In this document: positions 30,301 through 41,200 of the stretch, piece after piece
Layout: every line of letters begins with the position of its first letter
How positions within the stretch are numbered: the stretch's first letter is position 1
DNA from: Cyanophora paradoxa
Taxonomy: Eukaryota; Glaucocystophyceae; Cyanophorales; Cyanophoraceae
Assembly (NCBI GenBank): GCA_004431415.1
Contig: QPMI01000300.1
Location: 1 to 43,515, forward strand
Length of the DNA stretch: 43,515 nucleotides
Reading direction: 5' to 3'
Made by a program: the position numbers and the translations under genes
Notes under the pieces: generated by a model
The model's database searches: none
Told to the model about the DNA's origin: nothing
What the model saw: the letters and a program-made list of their open reading frames with translations, nothing else

Positions 30301-32054
30301 GTGGGTGCGCGGGGGAGGATGATGGAGCGTCGGGCGGGCGGGCGGGGTGGGCGGGGCGGGCGGGTGGGTGGGGCGGGCGCGAGGACTAGGACTAGGATTC
30401 TAGGATTCTAGGACTAGGAAGGATTCTAGGATTCTAGGACTAGGAAGGATTCTAGGACAGGATCTTAGGATCCTAGACTAGGACAAGTACTTCTCATAGG
30501 ACTTCTCGTTCCGTTATACGATGTGAATCCCCTAGTCCAAAAGGACTAGGACTAGGATCCTAGGACTAGGACTAAGAATTTTACTGAAGTCCGAAGAGGA
30601 GCGGACCTCGAACTCATCCTCGAGGCCGTGGACGAAGGCCCCCGCGGCGCCGCTGTCGAGGAGCCGCCCGCCCTCCCCGCCGGCCGCCGCCTCCGCCTCG
30701 TCGTCCCCCGCGTCCCCGCCCTCGCTCGAGACGTAGCGGCTCCCGGACTCGGCGACGCCCGCCACCCGCACCCCCGCGATCACCTGAGCCCGCCATCAGC
30801 GGAGGCGGGGCAGCGGAGGCGGAGGTGGAGGCGGGGGCGGGGGCGAGCGGGGCGGGGCAGCGGCGCCGTGGCGGGGGCGGGGCGGGGGCGGGGCGGGCGG
30901 GCCTCTTTGGAGAGGGTCTGGCGCAGGAGGGCCTCCTGGACGCCGTGCATGCCGCCGAGCACGCCGCACGCCAGCGCCCGCACCGCCGCGCTCGCGTCCG
31001 TCGTCTTGTTGCACAGGTGCGCGAACGCTGCGCCCCCGCCGCCCGCCCCGCGCACGTCGGTCGCCGCCGCCTCCGCGAGGCGGGGCGGGGCGGGGCGGGC
31101 GGAGGGGCCCGAGCCGGCACGCACCGTCGTCGACGAGGCGCGAGGGCCGCCCGCGCTCGACGGAGAGGGTCTCGTCGCCGTACGCGGCGCCGGCGGCGGC
31201 GACGACGCGCACCGCCGCCAGGCGCACGCACTCGGACCCGTCGTTCAGCGCCGCCACCGCCGCCTCGTACGCGCGCCGCGGCAGCCGCCCGCCGCGCTGC
31301 TGGAGCCGCAGCGCGCCGAGGAGCGCGGCGGCGCGGACGGCCGGGTCGCAGTCGGCGGCGAAGCGCGTGACGAGGTCCTCGACGTCGGCGGCGAGGGGCG
31401 AGGCGCCGGCGACGGGCGCGGCGACGGCGAGGAGCTCGAGGGCCGCGGCGCGCACGCCGCCCTCGTGGTCGGAGAGCTGCCCGAGCGCCGCGTCGACCAT
31501 CGCCGCCTCGCGCCGCGTCTCCCGCGCCGCCGCCACGCGCCCCAGCGCCGCCAACGCCGCCCGCCGCACCTGCGCCCGCCGCCTGAGCGCCGGAAGCGGG
31601 CGGGCAGCGGCGGGGGGCAGGGGGCGACCTTGCGGGAGTCGCGGCGGAGCTCGCCGAGGAGCGCCCGCACGATGCGGCCGGCGGGTGCCTCCTCGGCGAG
31701 GGCGAGGCGCCCGAGGAGCGCGATGAGCGACTCGCGGCACTCCTTGTCGGCCGTCTCGCCCAGGGCGAGGAGCGCGCCGTCCGCGTACACCTCGACGAGG
31801 CCGGGCAGGCGGAGCGGCAGCTGCTCCACGATGCCCACGATGGCGAGGAAGCACGCCTGCTCATCCTCGCCCGTGAGCGCGTTGAGCGTCTGCTCCACGG
31901 GCCCCGGCTCGAAGCCCGCGGTCGTCGCGTGCAGGCTCCGTATCCGCGCGAAGATCAGCTGACGCGGCGCGTCGATCGGCTCCACTCCTGGCCGCGCGAT
32001 GGTCGTCGCCGGCGCGGAGCCGATCGACGGCCCCGCGGCCGCCCGCAGCATCAT
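27341..32054 (-). CDS. INTS4: Integrator complex subunit 4 (INTS4), HEAT-repeat protein
   Basis: Multi-exon gene read from the ATG at 32054 to the stop near 27341. Diagnostic stretches, in order: HEAT repeats from about 31,950; RAYEAAVAALNDGSECVRLA (31,230-31,290); AFAHLCNKTTDASAAVRALA (about 31,000); LLDSGAAGAFVHGLEDEFE (about 30,640); ARAVDFLVDMFHDDIDAV (about 30,180); VRILAIHSVAKICARAAAL (about 29,570); EPSDPLYAAVLVFLYHAG (about 28,930); FVVRHYRVLRDKYPDLVPP (about 28,550). These match the order and spacing of animal and plant INTS4, including the hallmark SGAxGAFVHGLEDE. The beta-rich C-terminal domain also fits, ending GYWPVSAPLRFYCAP. INTS4 belongs to the Integrator cleavage module with INTS9 and INTS11, acting in the nucleus on snRNA 3' ends and promoter-proximal transcripts. 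Introns are GC- or CTAG-rich, and some junctions are uncertain. Confidence 0.85.
29640..30060. repeat. CCCTAG-rich repeats within an INTS4 intron
   Basis: The words CCCTAGG and GGCCCTAGGCCCTAG recur, mixed with GGGGCGGGG runs, between the exons for VDFLVDMF and VRILAIHS. About 0.55 kb of intron, far longer than the 70-100 bp typical of this region. Confidence 0.75.
30380..30590. repeat. Tandem CTAGGA/ATTCTAGG repeats within an INTS4 intron
   Basis: Irregular tandem copies of AGGACTAGGATTCTAGGATT and AGGAAGGATTCTAGG. The family resembles the CTAG-rich block in the next intron. No coding content. Confidence 0.8.
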
Positions 32055-32398
32055 GGACGCTCCAGAAGTGGCTATATTCCTAACCTGGCGCTGGTAGGTT
32101 GCCCAGGAGCGCCTGGGAGCGGCACTTCGGAGTCACCAGAAACGGGCCCTGCGCTCTGACGAACCCGCGTGTCGGCCGTAGTCAGCTCGCCAAGAGGTCG
32201 CTCGGCAGCGTCGTCGGGCGCACAGGGAGCGCGCAGCTCGCTCGTAGAGGCACGCGGCAGCTTTCAGCGTCGCCGGGCTTGGGGGCTCGATCTCTTGCAG
32301 CCTACCTGGCTTTCGAGGCGCTCCAATCGAAGCGAACCGCGAGCACGGCTAGCGAGTTCGGAGCACGCAAGCTGGCCCCGGCGCCTCCGTGAGGCGCG
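32055..32398. promoter_or_regulatory. Shared upstream region between INTS4 and the CPSF73-like fragment
   Basis: 344 bp between two divergent start codons (32054 on minus, 32399 on plus). GC-rich without a clear TATA box. No open frame of its own is supported. A bidirectional promoter is inferred from gene orientation. Confidence 0.35.
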
Positions 32399-33280
32399 AT
32401 GGCGGCGGTGAAGCGCAAGGTTCAGATGCCCGTGGGGGATCGGGAGGTGCGCCCGGAACCTGCGCCCGCCACCACTCTAGCGAGGCGCGCCGACTCGCGC
32501 CTCGTGGCCTCACGCCCGCTGTAGGACGGCGACATCCTTGAGATCATGCCCATCGACATCGGGACGTGTACGGGCAGGCCGGGGCAGCGAGGTCGGCCGC
32601 TCCTGCTGCAGCTGCCTCCTAAAGCTCAAGGGCAAGCAGGTCATCGTGCGCTCGCCCCGCCTCCGCTCGCCCGCCGCCGCGATGCGCGCCTGAGCGGCGA
32701 GGTCCGGCCGCGGATCCCGCGGCGCAGTTCGACTGCGGTCAAGGGCAAGCAGGTCATGGTGCGCCGGCCTCCCGCCCGCCTCTCCCCTCGTCGCTCGCCC
32801 GCCGCCGCCGCGCCTGAACGCGCGGCGCTGTCGCCGGGCGGCGCAGTTCGACTGCGGGGTGCACCCGGCGCACACGGGTCTCGCGTCGCTCCCTTTCTTC
32901 GAAGAGATCGACCCCTCCACCGTCGACCTCGCCCTCATCACCCAGTGCGCATGCGCCCCGCCCGCGCCGCCCCGCCCGCCGCCCGCGCGAGCGCGAGCGC
33001 GTGGGGCGCCGCCGACCGTCCCCCCGCGCCCGCGCGCTCCGCCCTCACAGCTTTCACCCAGTTGCAGTGCGCCCCGCCCGCCCGCTGCTCCACCGTACGC
33101 GTCGTATCGACGTCGAGGTGGGCGTCCAGGCTCCAGGCACGTAAAAAAGAAACTGGCCCCGTGCATCGTCGAACCCGATCCGGGGTACGTTAATACGCGA
33201 GGTGGTTCTCGCATTCGGCTGCGAGCTTAAATTTGCACCAACAGCTTTCAACTGCCAGCTGCCGCATTCGGGTGAGCCAA
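32399..33280 (+). pseudogene. 5' fragment of a CPSF73-like (CPSF3) endonuclease gene
   Basis: Exons: MAAVKRKVQMPVGDRE (32399-32446); DGDILEIMPIDIGT (from 32525); EVGRSCCSCLLKLKGKQVI (32588-32645); FDCGVHPAHTGLASLPFFEE then IDPSTVDLALIT (from 32847). They match the start of CPSF73 proteins (GAGxEVGRSC, the strand FDCGxHP, LPxxxxIDPxxxDLxLITH). The next step should be the metal-binding HxHxDH. Instead the two candidate exons after the acceptors at 33,050 and 33,244 read HFHPVA and HFQLPAAAF. No later metallo-beta-lactamase or beta-CASP sequence follows; a satellite array begins. A piece of exon 3/intron/exon 4 is tandemly duplicated (32,627-32,860). So this is a truncated, inactive copy. CPSF73 fits better than its Integrator homologue INTS11 because of LPFFEEIDPS. 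Confidence 0.65.
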
Positions 33281-33508
33281 AGCCCAAGCAATCCGTTGCT
33301 ATTTGCGTGTCTTATTCCCGTCGTCCCCTGTAGCTGGCCTTCGACGCGAGCAACGTACGCGTCGACACTGGTGAGTCCTTCGCATCTTTAAGCCGTCGCA
33401 AGCTGCATAGAACAACTAGATGACGTTTTAGAAGCGCATTCAGCCGCGGCGCACGCGACGCGAGGGGCGCGCGGAGGGCGCGGACGCGGACGCGGACGTC
33501 CGCGCGCG

Positions 33509-35010
33509 ATCCGCGACCCGAGTTTTGGGTCGATCCTAGAATCCGAGCTTCCTCCCCGCCTCAGAGCTCCGAGACCCGATCGTACGCGCATAGACGCTCG
33601 CGGCGCGCTCGAACGCGGTCGGCGCGCGCGAGGACGACCTCGCACGCGGCGCGCGTCGACGCGCGCGCGTCGATCGCGAAATCGGCCGCCCATCTAGAGC
33701 GCGTTCGGGCGCCTCGGGATCTAGATCTAGACGATCAAACGCGCCATTATCGCGCCCCTCGCTCGCTCTCGACGCCCTAGTCTAAATGTGCACCCTCGTC
33801 CGCCGCGTCGACGTCGAGGACGAGGCAACCTAGGCGATCGTCTAGATTCGCGCGAGCGCCGGCGCCGTCGCTCGATCTCAGGCCGCAATCGCTGATCTCG
33901 GTGTCCGCCTGCAGCGTCGCGGCCGAGAAGACGCTCGCCGACGGGCATCGCGGCCGAGAGCCGTTGAGCCTGACGGTGCGCGTGCCGCCGCGTCGTCCGC
34001 TTCCCAACTTAGCGGCCGCCTTGCCTACAACTACGTTAGAGCTTACGGGGTCTAGACGCGGGCGCGGGCGCCCCGAATGGCGTGCGCATGCGGGGTCCGC
34101 GGGGCGCGGCGGGCGCGAGGTCCATATCCGCGACCCGAGTTTTGGGTCGAGATCCTAGAATCCGAGCTTCCCCGCCGCCTCAGAGCTCCGAGACCCGATC
34201 GTACGCGCATAGACGCTCGCGGCGCGCTCGAACGCGGTCGGCGCGCGCGAGGACGACCTCGCACGCGGCGCGCGTCAACGCGCGCGCGCCGACGCGCGCG
34301 CGCCGATCGCAAAATCGGCCGCCCATCTAGAACGCGTTCGGGCGCCTCGGGATCTAGATCCAGACGATCAAACGCGCCATTATCGCGCCCCTCGCTCGCT
34401 CAACGACGCCCTAGTCTAAATGTGCACCCTCGTCCGCCGCGTCGACGTCGAGGACGAGGCAACCTAGGCGATCGTCTAGATTCGCGCGAGCGCCGGCGCC
34501 GTCGCTCGATCTCAGGCCGCAATCGCTGATCTCGGTGTCCGCCTGCAGCGTCGCGGCCGAGAAGACGCTCGCCGACGGGCATCGCGGCCGAGAGCCGTTG
34601 AGCCTGACGGTGCGCGTGCCGCCGCGTCGTCCGCTTCCCAACTTAGCGGCCGCCTTGCCTACAACTACGTTAGAGCTTACGGGGTCTAGACGCGGGCGCG
34701 GGCGCCCCGAATGGCGTGCGCATGCGGGGTCCGCGGGGCGCGGCGGGCGCGAGGTCCATATCCGCGAGCCGAGTTTTGGGTCGAGATCCTAGAATCCGAG
34801 CTTCCTCGCCGCCTCAGAGCTCCGAGACCCGATCGTACGCGCATAGACGCTCGCGGCGCGCTCGAACGCGGTCGGCGCGCGCGAGGACGACCCTCGCACG
34901 CGGCGCGCGTCGACGCGCGCGCGCCGATCGCGAAATCGGCCGCCCATCTAGAACGCGTTCGGGCGCCTCGGGATCTAGGTTTAGACGATCGAACGATCCA
35001 TTATCGCGCC
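33509..35010. repeat. Satellite-like tandem array, about 634-bp unit, about 2.4 copies
   Basis: The word TCTAAATGTGCACCCTCGTC occurs at 33,781 and 34,415 (spacing 634). The block starting ATCCGCGA(C/G)CCGAGTTTTGGG occurs at about 33,509, 34,126 and 34,759. Copies are nearly identical over hundreds of bases, with small indels. Rich in TCTAGA/CTAG and CGCGCG words. Short open frames within it repeat with the unit and are not believed to be genes. Confidence 0.92.
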
Positions 35011-35075
35011 TATCTTTAGACTAGAGCGTGCATAATTGACCAGACGGGCTAACGACGTCTACAGGGCGCAGCGCG

Positions 35076-36606
35076 ATGTCGCGATCGTTGGCGTCGACGT
35101 GGCTCCCCAAAGAGGGGTCGCTCGAGCTCATCAGACGCGGCGGTGTCTCGACGGAGGAGGCTCAGAGCGCGTTTCTGGCTCAGGAGGTCGCGCGCGTGGG
35201 CGCCGAGAACATCCGCGCGCTCGAGTTCATCAACCTCTGGTCCCTGAACGTCTGCCTTCCGCCCGAGGATCTAGTAGAGACACTGGAGAATCTGGAGAAA
35301 CTGGTCGTGCGGGCTAACAGGAACATGATATCGATGGAGCTTTCTTTACGCGTCGGGCTTCCAGCGTTTCGACGCTGCCTTCAGGTGCTGCGGTTGAACG
35401 ATTGCCGCGAGAAATCGGGCGGATTATTGACCTGTTGTACGGTAGATTCTGTGCATTACAAAGTGCACGCTGTCGAAGCTGCCGCCGGAGATCGGACGGC
35501 TTGCGGCGCTGCAGGAGCTCGACTTGAGCAACAACGCGCTGACGGAGCTGCCGACGGAAATCGGGCGGCTTACCAGCCTGCTGAAGCTGAATGTGAGCGG
35601 CAACCAGCTGACAAGACTGCTGCCAGCGCTCGTTCAACTGGCGGCCCTGACGGAGCTCAATGCCAGCAACAACCAGCTGACGGATCTGCCTCGGGCGATC
35701 TGGCAGCTGGCCGCCGCCGCCCTGCAGAGCCTAAACGCGAGCAACAACCAGCTGACAAGTTTAGAGCTTCCGCGGCCGCGGGCGATCAGTCGGCCGGCGA
35801 CCCTTCAGAAGCTGAACGTGAGCGGCAACCAGCTGGAGGAGCTGCCGCCGGCGATCGGGCAGTTCACGAGCCTGGAAGTGCTCTTTCTGGGCAACAACCA
35901 GCTGGCAAAGCTGCCGGCGGAGATCGGGCAGCTCGCGAACCTGCGGAAGCTAATTCTGGGCGGCAATCGGCTGACTGCACTGCCGCCGGACATCGGTCGG
36001 CTGGCAGCCCTGCAGTTGCTGGACCTTGGCAAGAACCGGCTTACGTCGCTTCCGCCGGAGATGAGGCTGCTCCAGGGCCTGCAGTCGCTGTACTTGGGCG
36101 GCAACGAGCTGTCGGCCCTGCCGCGAGAGATAGGCCAGCTGAAGAGCCTGAAGAGGTTGGACGTGAGCAACAACCAGCAAATCTACATCACTCAGCTTCA
36201 GCTCGCGAATCTTGAGCGGCTCACCGTGGGAGGCACGCCGGCAGCGGCGCAGCAGCAGCTGGCGGCGCTGGAGGCGGAGAACGCGGAGCTGCGCCGGCGC
36301 CTCGCGGAGGCCGAGGCGGACGTGGACAAGGAGCGGGCGCGGGTGGTGGCGCTGGAGGCGGCGGCGGCCAAGCGGCTGAGGCTTCACAAGCGGCAGCTCG
36401 AGCGGCAGCGGACGGAGCTCGAGCGACGGCTGGCGCTCCACGAGGGAGCGGACGGGTCCAGCGGCCAGCAGGCAGAGGCGGCGCCCCTCGCCGATATCGA
36501 TCCCAAGGAGGGGACCGAGAGCCCCGGTGCCAGATCCAGCGAGCCGATTGCAAGCGGATCCGGAGGCGCCCCGGCGCCCCCCCCGAAGAAGAGGGGGCGC
36601 ATTTGA
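35076..36606 (+). CDS. Leucine-rich-repeat protein with C-terminal coiled coil
   Basis: Starts MSRSLASTWLPKEGSLELIR. The first part (to about 35,395) ends in CLQVLRLNDC; the frame then changes, by an intron or a shift, before KLPPEIGRLAALQELDLSNN at about 35,475. From there an uninterrupted series of about ten LRRs of 23 residues follows (LPxxIGxLxxLxxLxLxxNxL), of the Ras-suppressor/PIRL type. A Glu/Ala/Arg-rich coiled coil (LAALEAENAELRRRLAEAEA) follows, then a polar tail ending PPPKKRGRI, which could serve as a nuclear localisation signal. LRR proteins of this class are interaction scaffolds; no enzyme domain is present. The junction near 35,400-35,470 could not be placed with a clean GT-AG pair. 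Confidence 0.72.
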
Positions 36607-36893
36607 TCCGCGATCAGGCATCACACCCCCCCCCCCCCCCCCTTGCCCCACTCCCTCCCTCCCCCCCCCCCCCCTCCCCCCCCCCCTCCTCCCCCCGTGC
36701 GCGCCTCCGCCCGCCCCCGCGAGCCGGCCGAGGTCCCGCCCGCAGGCGGCGGCGGCGATGGCGGCGGCGGCGGCGGCGGCGGGACCCTCCCAAGGGATTG
36801 AACATTGTATTCCAGCATACGCAGGAACAACCTGCCTGCGGCTATATATGCGGGAGGGCGCGGGCCGTGGGCCGGGCCTGGCCGGGGCCACAT
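36607..36893. other. Low-complexity spacer (poly-C, GGC repeats)
   Basis: Long C runs (about 36,625-36,695), then a 37-nt stretch at 36,719-36,755 that nearly equals part of INTS4 (28,242-28,279), then GGC triplets. No gene. Confidence 0.6.
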
Positions 36894-38148
36894 CTACAGC
36901 TGGTTCCAGCAGCGCATGCAGTCGCCCCTGCACTCCATGTAGCAGTCGTAGTTGAAGCCAAGCACCTGATCGACCCCGCCCGGGACCGAGCCCCCGGCTC
37001 TCTCAGGCGAGGCGCGGCGGGAGGCGCGGCCGGCAGCAGCTGCTTCGGGGCATGCGCACCTGGGGCAGGCGGGCGATGGTCTGGCGGAGCTTGTCGCCCT
37101 CGATGCGGTGCTCCTTCGCCAGCGTCGCCAGCGCCGGCCGGATCCGCTTCTCCACTGCAGAAAGAAAGCTCAGCTAGGCGTTGTGAAGCTTAAGCCTGAA
37201 GGACCTAAGCATGGAAGCTTAGGATTCTGGGGGCATGTTCTCCAACTAAGCAGCCAATACCGGTACCTCAGACCTCTTAGACCGAACCTTAAGAATAGCT
37301 TAAGAATAGACCGAAGCTCAAGCTTGGACGCGGGGGGGAGGTGGGGGGGGGGGAAGGGGAGGGGAGGTATCGGACCGCTGAGGCCGAGGACCTCGGGGAA
37401 CTTCTTGACGACGTGCTGCACCTCCTCCTCGCCCAGCCCCAGCTCCCCCGTCAGCATCCCCAGCACCGCCTCCACCTGTCCGGGCGGCAGGGTGAGAGGC
37501 GGGACTCAAGAGGCTGCGCGGCGGGGCGGGCGCGCCTGGCCCTCCGGGGGCGCGCTGTCCTTGTACTCGCCGCGCCAGTAGCGGAAGGCGCGGTCCGTCC
37601 AGCCGAAGGCGTGCTTCATCGCCGTCTCCACCTCCTGCGGCTCCAGCGCCGGCACGGCCTCCAGCACCCGCGCCGCCCCCTCCGCCCACAGCCGCGCGTC
37701 ATCTGAGGCGGTGGTGGGAACCGCGACGCAGATGAACGACCTAGCTAAGCCGCGCACGTACCGCCCGTGAGCTTCTCTGCGGGGCTCGGGACCGGAGCGG
37801 CGCCACCTGCCGCCGCAGCCGCCTGCGCAGACGACCGACGCCGTTAGCTAAGTTTGCTGCGAAGCCTATATAGCTAGGGCCTTGCCACGGCGCGCGCGCC
37901 GCACGGGCCGGCGCGTGCCCCGTGCGCAACGCGCGCGACAGACGGACCTGCGCGCGCGGTGCGCCCTCGAAGCGGATAGCTGGCCGCCACGACTGCGGAA
38001 CGGCCCGGCCGCTGTGTGCGGGCCGGAGCCGGCGCGCTGCGCCCAGACCGGCGAGGGTGCATCGACTCGGGCCACGGTCGGCGAAGACCCGACCGCTGGC
38101 CGAGCGACCCGCTACGTCAACCGGAGCCGTGCACGCGAACGCCATCAT
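36894..38148 (-). CDS. Small mTERF-like protein with Cys-rich C-terminus, probably organellar
   Basis: Six exons read in phase: 38148-37948, 37822-37762, 37702-37536, 37475-37376, 37154-37060, 36965-36894, about 230 residues. The N-terminal exon ([20 protein letters not shown], Arg/Ala-rich, few acids) could be a transit peptide. Then come helical segments with mTERF flavour: [20 protein letters not shown] and [16 protein letters not shown], i.e. two 'eeV...v.kfPevLg' repeats. The end, [19 protein letters not shown], has four Cys. mTERF proteins bind organelle nucleic acids and affect transcription or splicing; here only a few repeats are present, shorter than usual. One intron appears to use a GC donor. 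Divergent from Cpn60 with 87 bp between start codons. Confidence 0.5.
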
Positions 38149-38235
38149 GAAGGCCGCTGTGGCTGGCTGCCTTCTGCAGTCTTGTTTCTTGCAGAGCGGG
38201 GTACACTTCGTTCGGAAGGCTAGCGAAAGTTCGAC
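38149..38235. promoter_or_regulatory. Bidirectional upstream gap, mTERF-like gene / Cpn60
   Basis: 87 bp between divergent ATGs (38148 minus, 38236 plus). No TATA box. If both start codons are right, the promoters overlap or lie within the first exons. Co-regulation of two organelle-related genes is an inference. Confidence 0.4.
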
Positions 38236-41200
38236 ATGCTGCAGGCCACAGCAGGCGCGCTCCGCGGCGCGGCGCAGCAGGCGTTCCGCAATGCGATCGC
38301 TAACTCGCGGTGAGCGACGCCCTTCCGCCGGCCCGGTCGCGAGGAAAACGCGATGGTTGACGTGCGACGCTTCGTGCAGCGTTCTTGCACGCCCCGGCGT
38401 GCGCGCGATGTCGGCGAAGGAGATCCGTTTCGGCGTCGACGCCCGTGCGGCGATGCTGCTCGGCGTGGAGCGCCTCGCGGACGCCGTCCAGGTTACCCTC
38501 GGCCCGAAGGTTCGCGACGCCCGGGGCCTTCCCGCCTGGTCCATTTCAAGCGCGCACGGGCGTCTCCTGAGCTCCCCGCGCCCCGCGCAGGGCCGGAACG
38601 TCGTGCTGGACCAGAGCTACGGCCCGCCAAAGATCACCAAGGACGGTGTGACCGTCGCGAAGCACATCGAGTTCAAGGATCGCTACCAGAACCTCGGCGC
38701 ACAGCTCGTGCGGCAGGTGGCGAGCAAGACTAATGATATCGCTGGTGACGGTACGTCGCCTAATGATGTCCGCGCGCGGCCGCGGGGAGGCGCGCTTCCG
38801 GCCGCGGGGCGCTGACGCGCTTCGCGCGGGCAGGCACCACCACCGCCACCGTGCTGACCCGCGCGATCTTCGTGGAGGGCTGCAAGGCGGTCGCCGCCGG
38901 CATGAACCCGATGGACCTCGCGCGCGGCATCAAGCTCGCCGTCGACGTTGTCATTAAGGACCTGAAGGACCGCACTAAGCCCATCACGACCCGGGAGGAG
39001 ATCGCGCAGGTGCGCTGCCGCCGGCGCCGGCCGCCACCTCTAGCTGGGGCGGCGCGTGACGGGCCCTGCGCCGCGCGCAGGTCGCCACCATCTCCGCGAA
39101 CGGCGACAAGGAGATCGGCGAGATGATTGCGAACGCGATGGAGCGCGTCGGCAAGGAGGGCGTCATCACCGTCGCCGTGCGCATTCTGCAGCCGGAGCCG
39201 CCGCCGCCGCCGCTCGCGGCGCGCGCGCGCGCGCGTGCGCACGTGTGAGCCGCGCCGCGCAGGACGGCAAGACGCTTGAGAACGAGCTCGAGGTGGTGGA
39301 GGGCATGAAGTTCGACCGCGGCTACATCTCGCCCTACTTCATCACCAACAACAAGAACCAGAAAGTCGTGCGTGCCTCTTTCCTTTCCTTTCCTTTCCTT
39401 TCCTTCCTCACTCCGGCTCACGCGGGGGCGGCGGCGGCGGCGGGAACGCAGGAGTTCGAGAACCCGCTGATCCTCATCTCTGAGAAGAAGATCTCGGGCC
39501 TGCAGAGCATCCTCCCCATCCTCGAGATGGTCGTCAAGGTCTGTCCCCGCCCCCGCCCCGCCCCCTCACGCCCCGCCCCGCCGCCCCGCCCCCCTCACGC
39601 CTCGCGCGCGCCCAGGTGAACCGCCCGCTCCTGATCATCTCGGAGGACGTCGAGTCGGAGGCGCTCGCCACGCTCGTCGTCAACAAGCTCCGCGGCGGCC
39701 TCAAGGCGCCCCCTCCCCGCCCGCCCCGCCCCCGTCAGGGCTGAGGCGCGCGCGCCCGCCCGCCGCAGGTGTGCGCGGTCAAGGCCCCGGGCTTCGGCGA
39801 CAACCGCAAGGCGAACCTGCAGGACATCGCCGTCCTCACCGGCGGCCAGGTCCGCCCCTCGCACCTCGCCCCGCCGCACTCGCACCAGCCGTCCGCCCGG
39901 CCGACCCGACCCGACGCCGACCCGGCCGGCCCGCAGGTCGTGTCTGAGGACGTTGGCCTCGACCTCGACAAGCTGACCCTCGAGCACCTCGGCACCGCCA
40001 AGAAGGTACCAGCCCCCTCCCCGGGGGGGGACAGCTCGGGCGAGCGCGCCCCGCCTCACCGCCCCGTGCGTGCAGGTTGTGGTGAGCAAGGACGACACGA
40101 TCGTGCTGGACGGCGCGGGCACGAAGGAGGCCATCGCGGAGCGCGTCGAGCTCCTCAAGGAGAGCATCGACTCCACCAGCAGGTCCGCCCCCGCCAGACG
40201 CGGCCCGGCGCGGCGCTCGCCCGCCCCGGGCCTCACTCACGCGCGGCTTTGCTGCTGCTTGTCCGCAGCGAGTACGAGCGCGAGAAGCTCCAGGAGCGCC
40301 TCGCGAAGCTCAGCGGCGGCGTCGCCGTCCTCAAGGTCCGCCAGAGACAGAGAGAAAGGAGAAGGAAGCGCGCCACTGACGCCCCGCGCAGGTGGGCGGG
40401 GCCTCGGAGGTGGAGGTGGGCGAGAAGAAGGACCGGATCACGGACGCGCTGAACGCGACGCGCGCGGCCGTCGAGGAGGGCATCGTCCCCGGCGGCGGCA
40501 CCGCGCTCCTCTACTCCACCCTTAAGCTGAAGGTCCGCTGGAGCCGCCGCCGCCGCTTGTGTCGCTGGCTTCGCTCAGCTTGGCCGGCCGGCGGCGCTGG
40601 CGCAGGACATTGCGACGCCCAACTTCGACCAGAAGCACGGCGTGCAGATCATCGCCAACGCCCTCACCGTCCGCCCCCTCCGCCCCGCCCGATCCGATCC
40701 ATCTGATCTGACGCGGCTCCACCCCCCCCTCAGATGCCGGCGAAGACGATCGCTACGAACGCGGGGGCGGAGGGCGCCGTCATCGTCGGGAAGCTCCTCG
40801 AGCAGGCCGACAAGGAGCTCGGCTGGAACGCCCAGGTCCGGCCCCCCGCCCGCCCGCCCTCTCCCGCCCGCGCTGCCCCGCCCAGGCTAGGGCAGAGGGC
40901 CTGGGGCCTAGAACTTGGCACCCGGCCCAGCGACGCCGCGCCCGCCCCGCCCCGCCCCGCCCCGCCCCCGCCCTTCGCCCTTCGTCCTTTTGTCCGCCTC
41001 GCCGACCATCCCCGCCCGCTCCCGCCCCGCAGGACGGCGTCTTCGTGAACATGATCAAGGCCGGCATCATCGACCCCACCAAGGCGCGCCCTCCCGCCCC
41101 GCTTTGCTTTGCTTTGCTCCTCCCTTGCTGAGAGCCGGCCGGCTCCTTCCCCCAGGTCGTGCGGACGGCGCTGATCGACGCGGCGTCGGTGGCGTCGCTG

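Noticed and set aside
33727-35024. Open frames of 73-150 codons repeated in the 33.5-35 kb region
   Set aside because: They recur with the satellite unit, have no recognisable domain, and exist in several frames at once.
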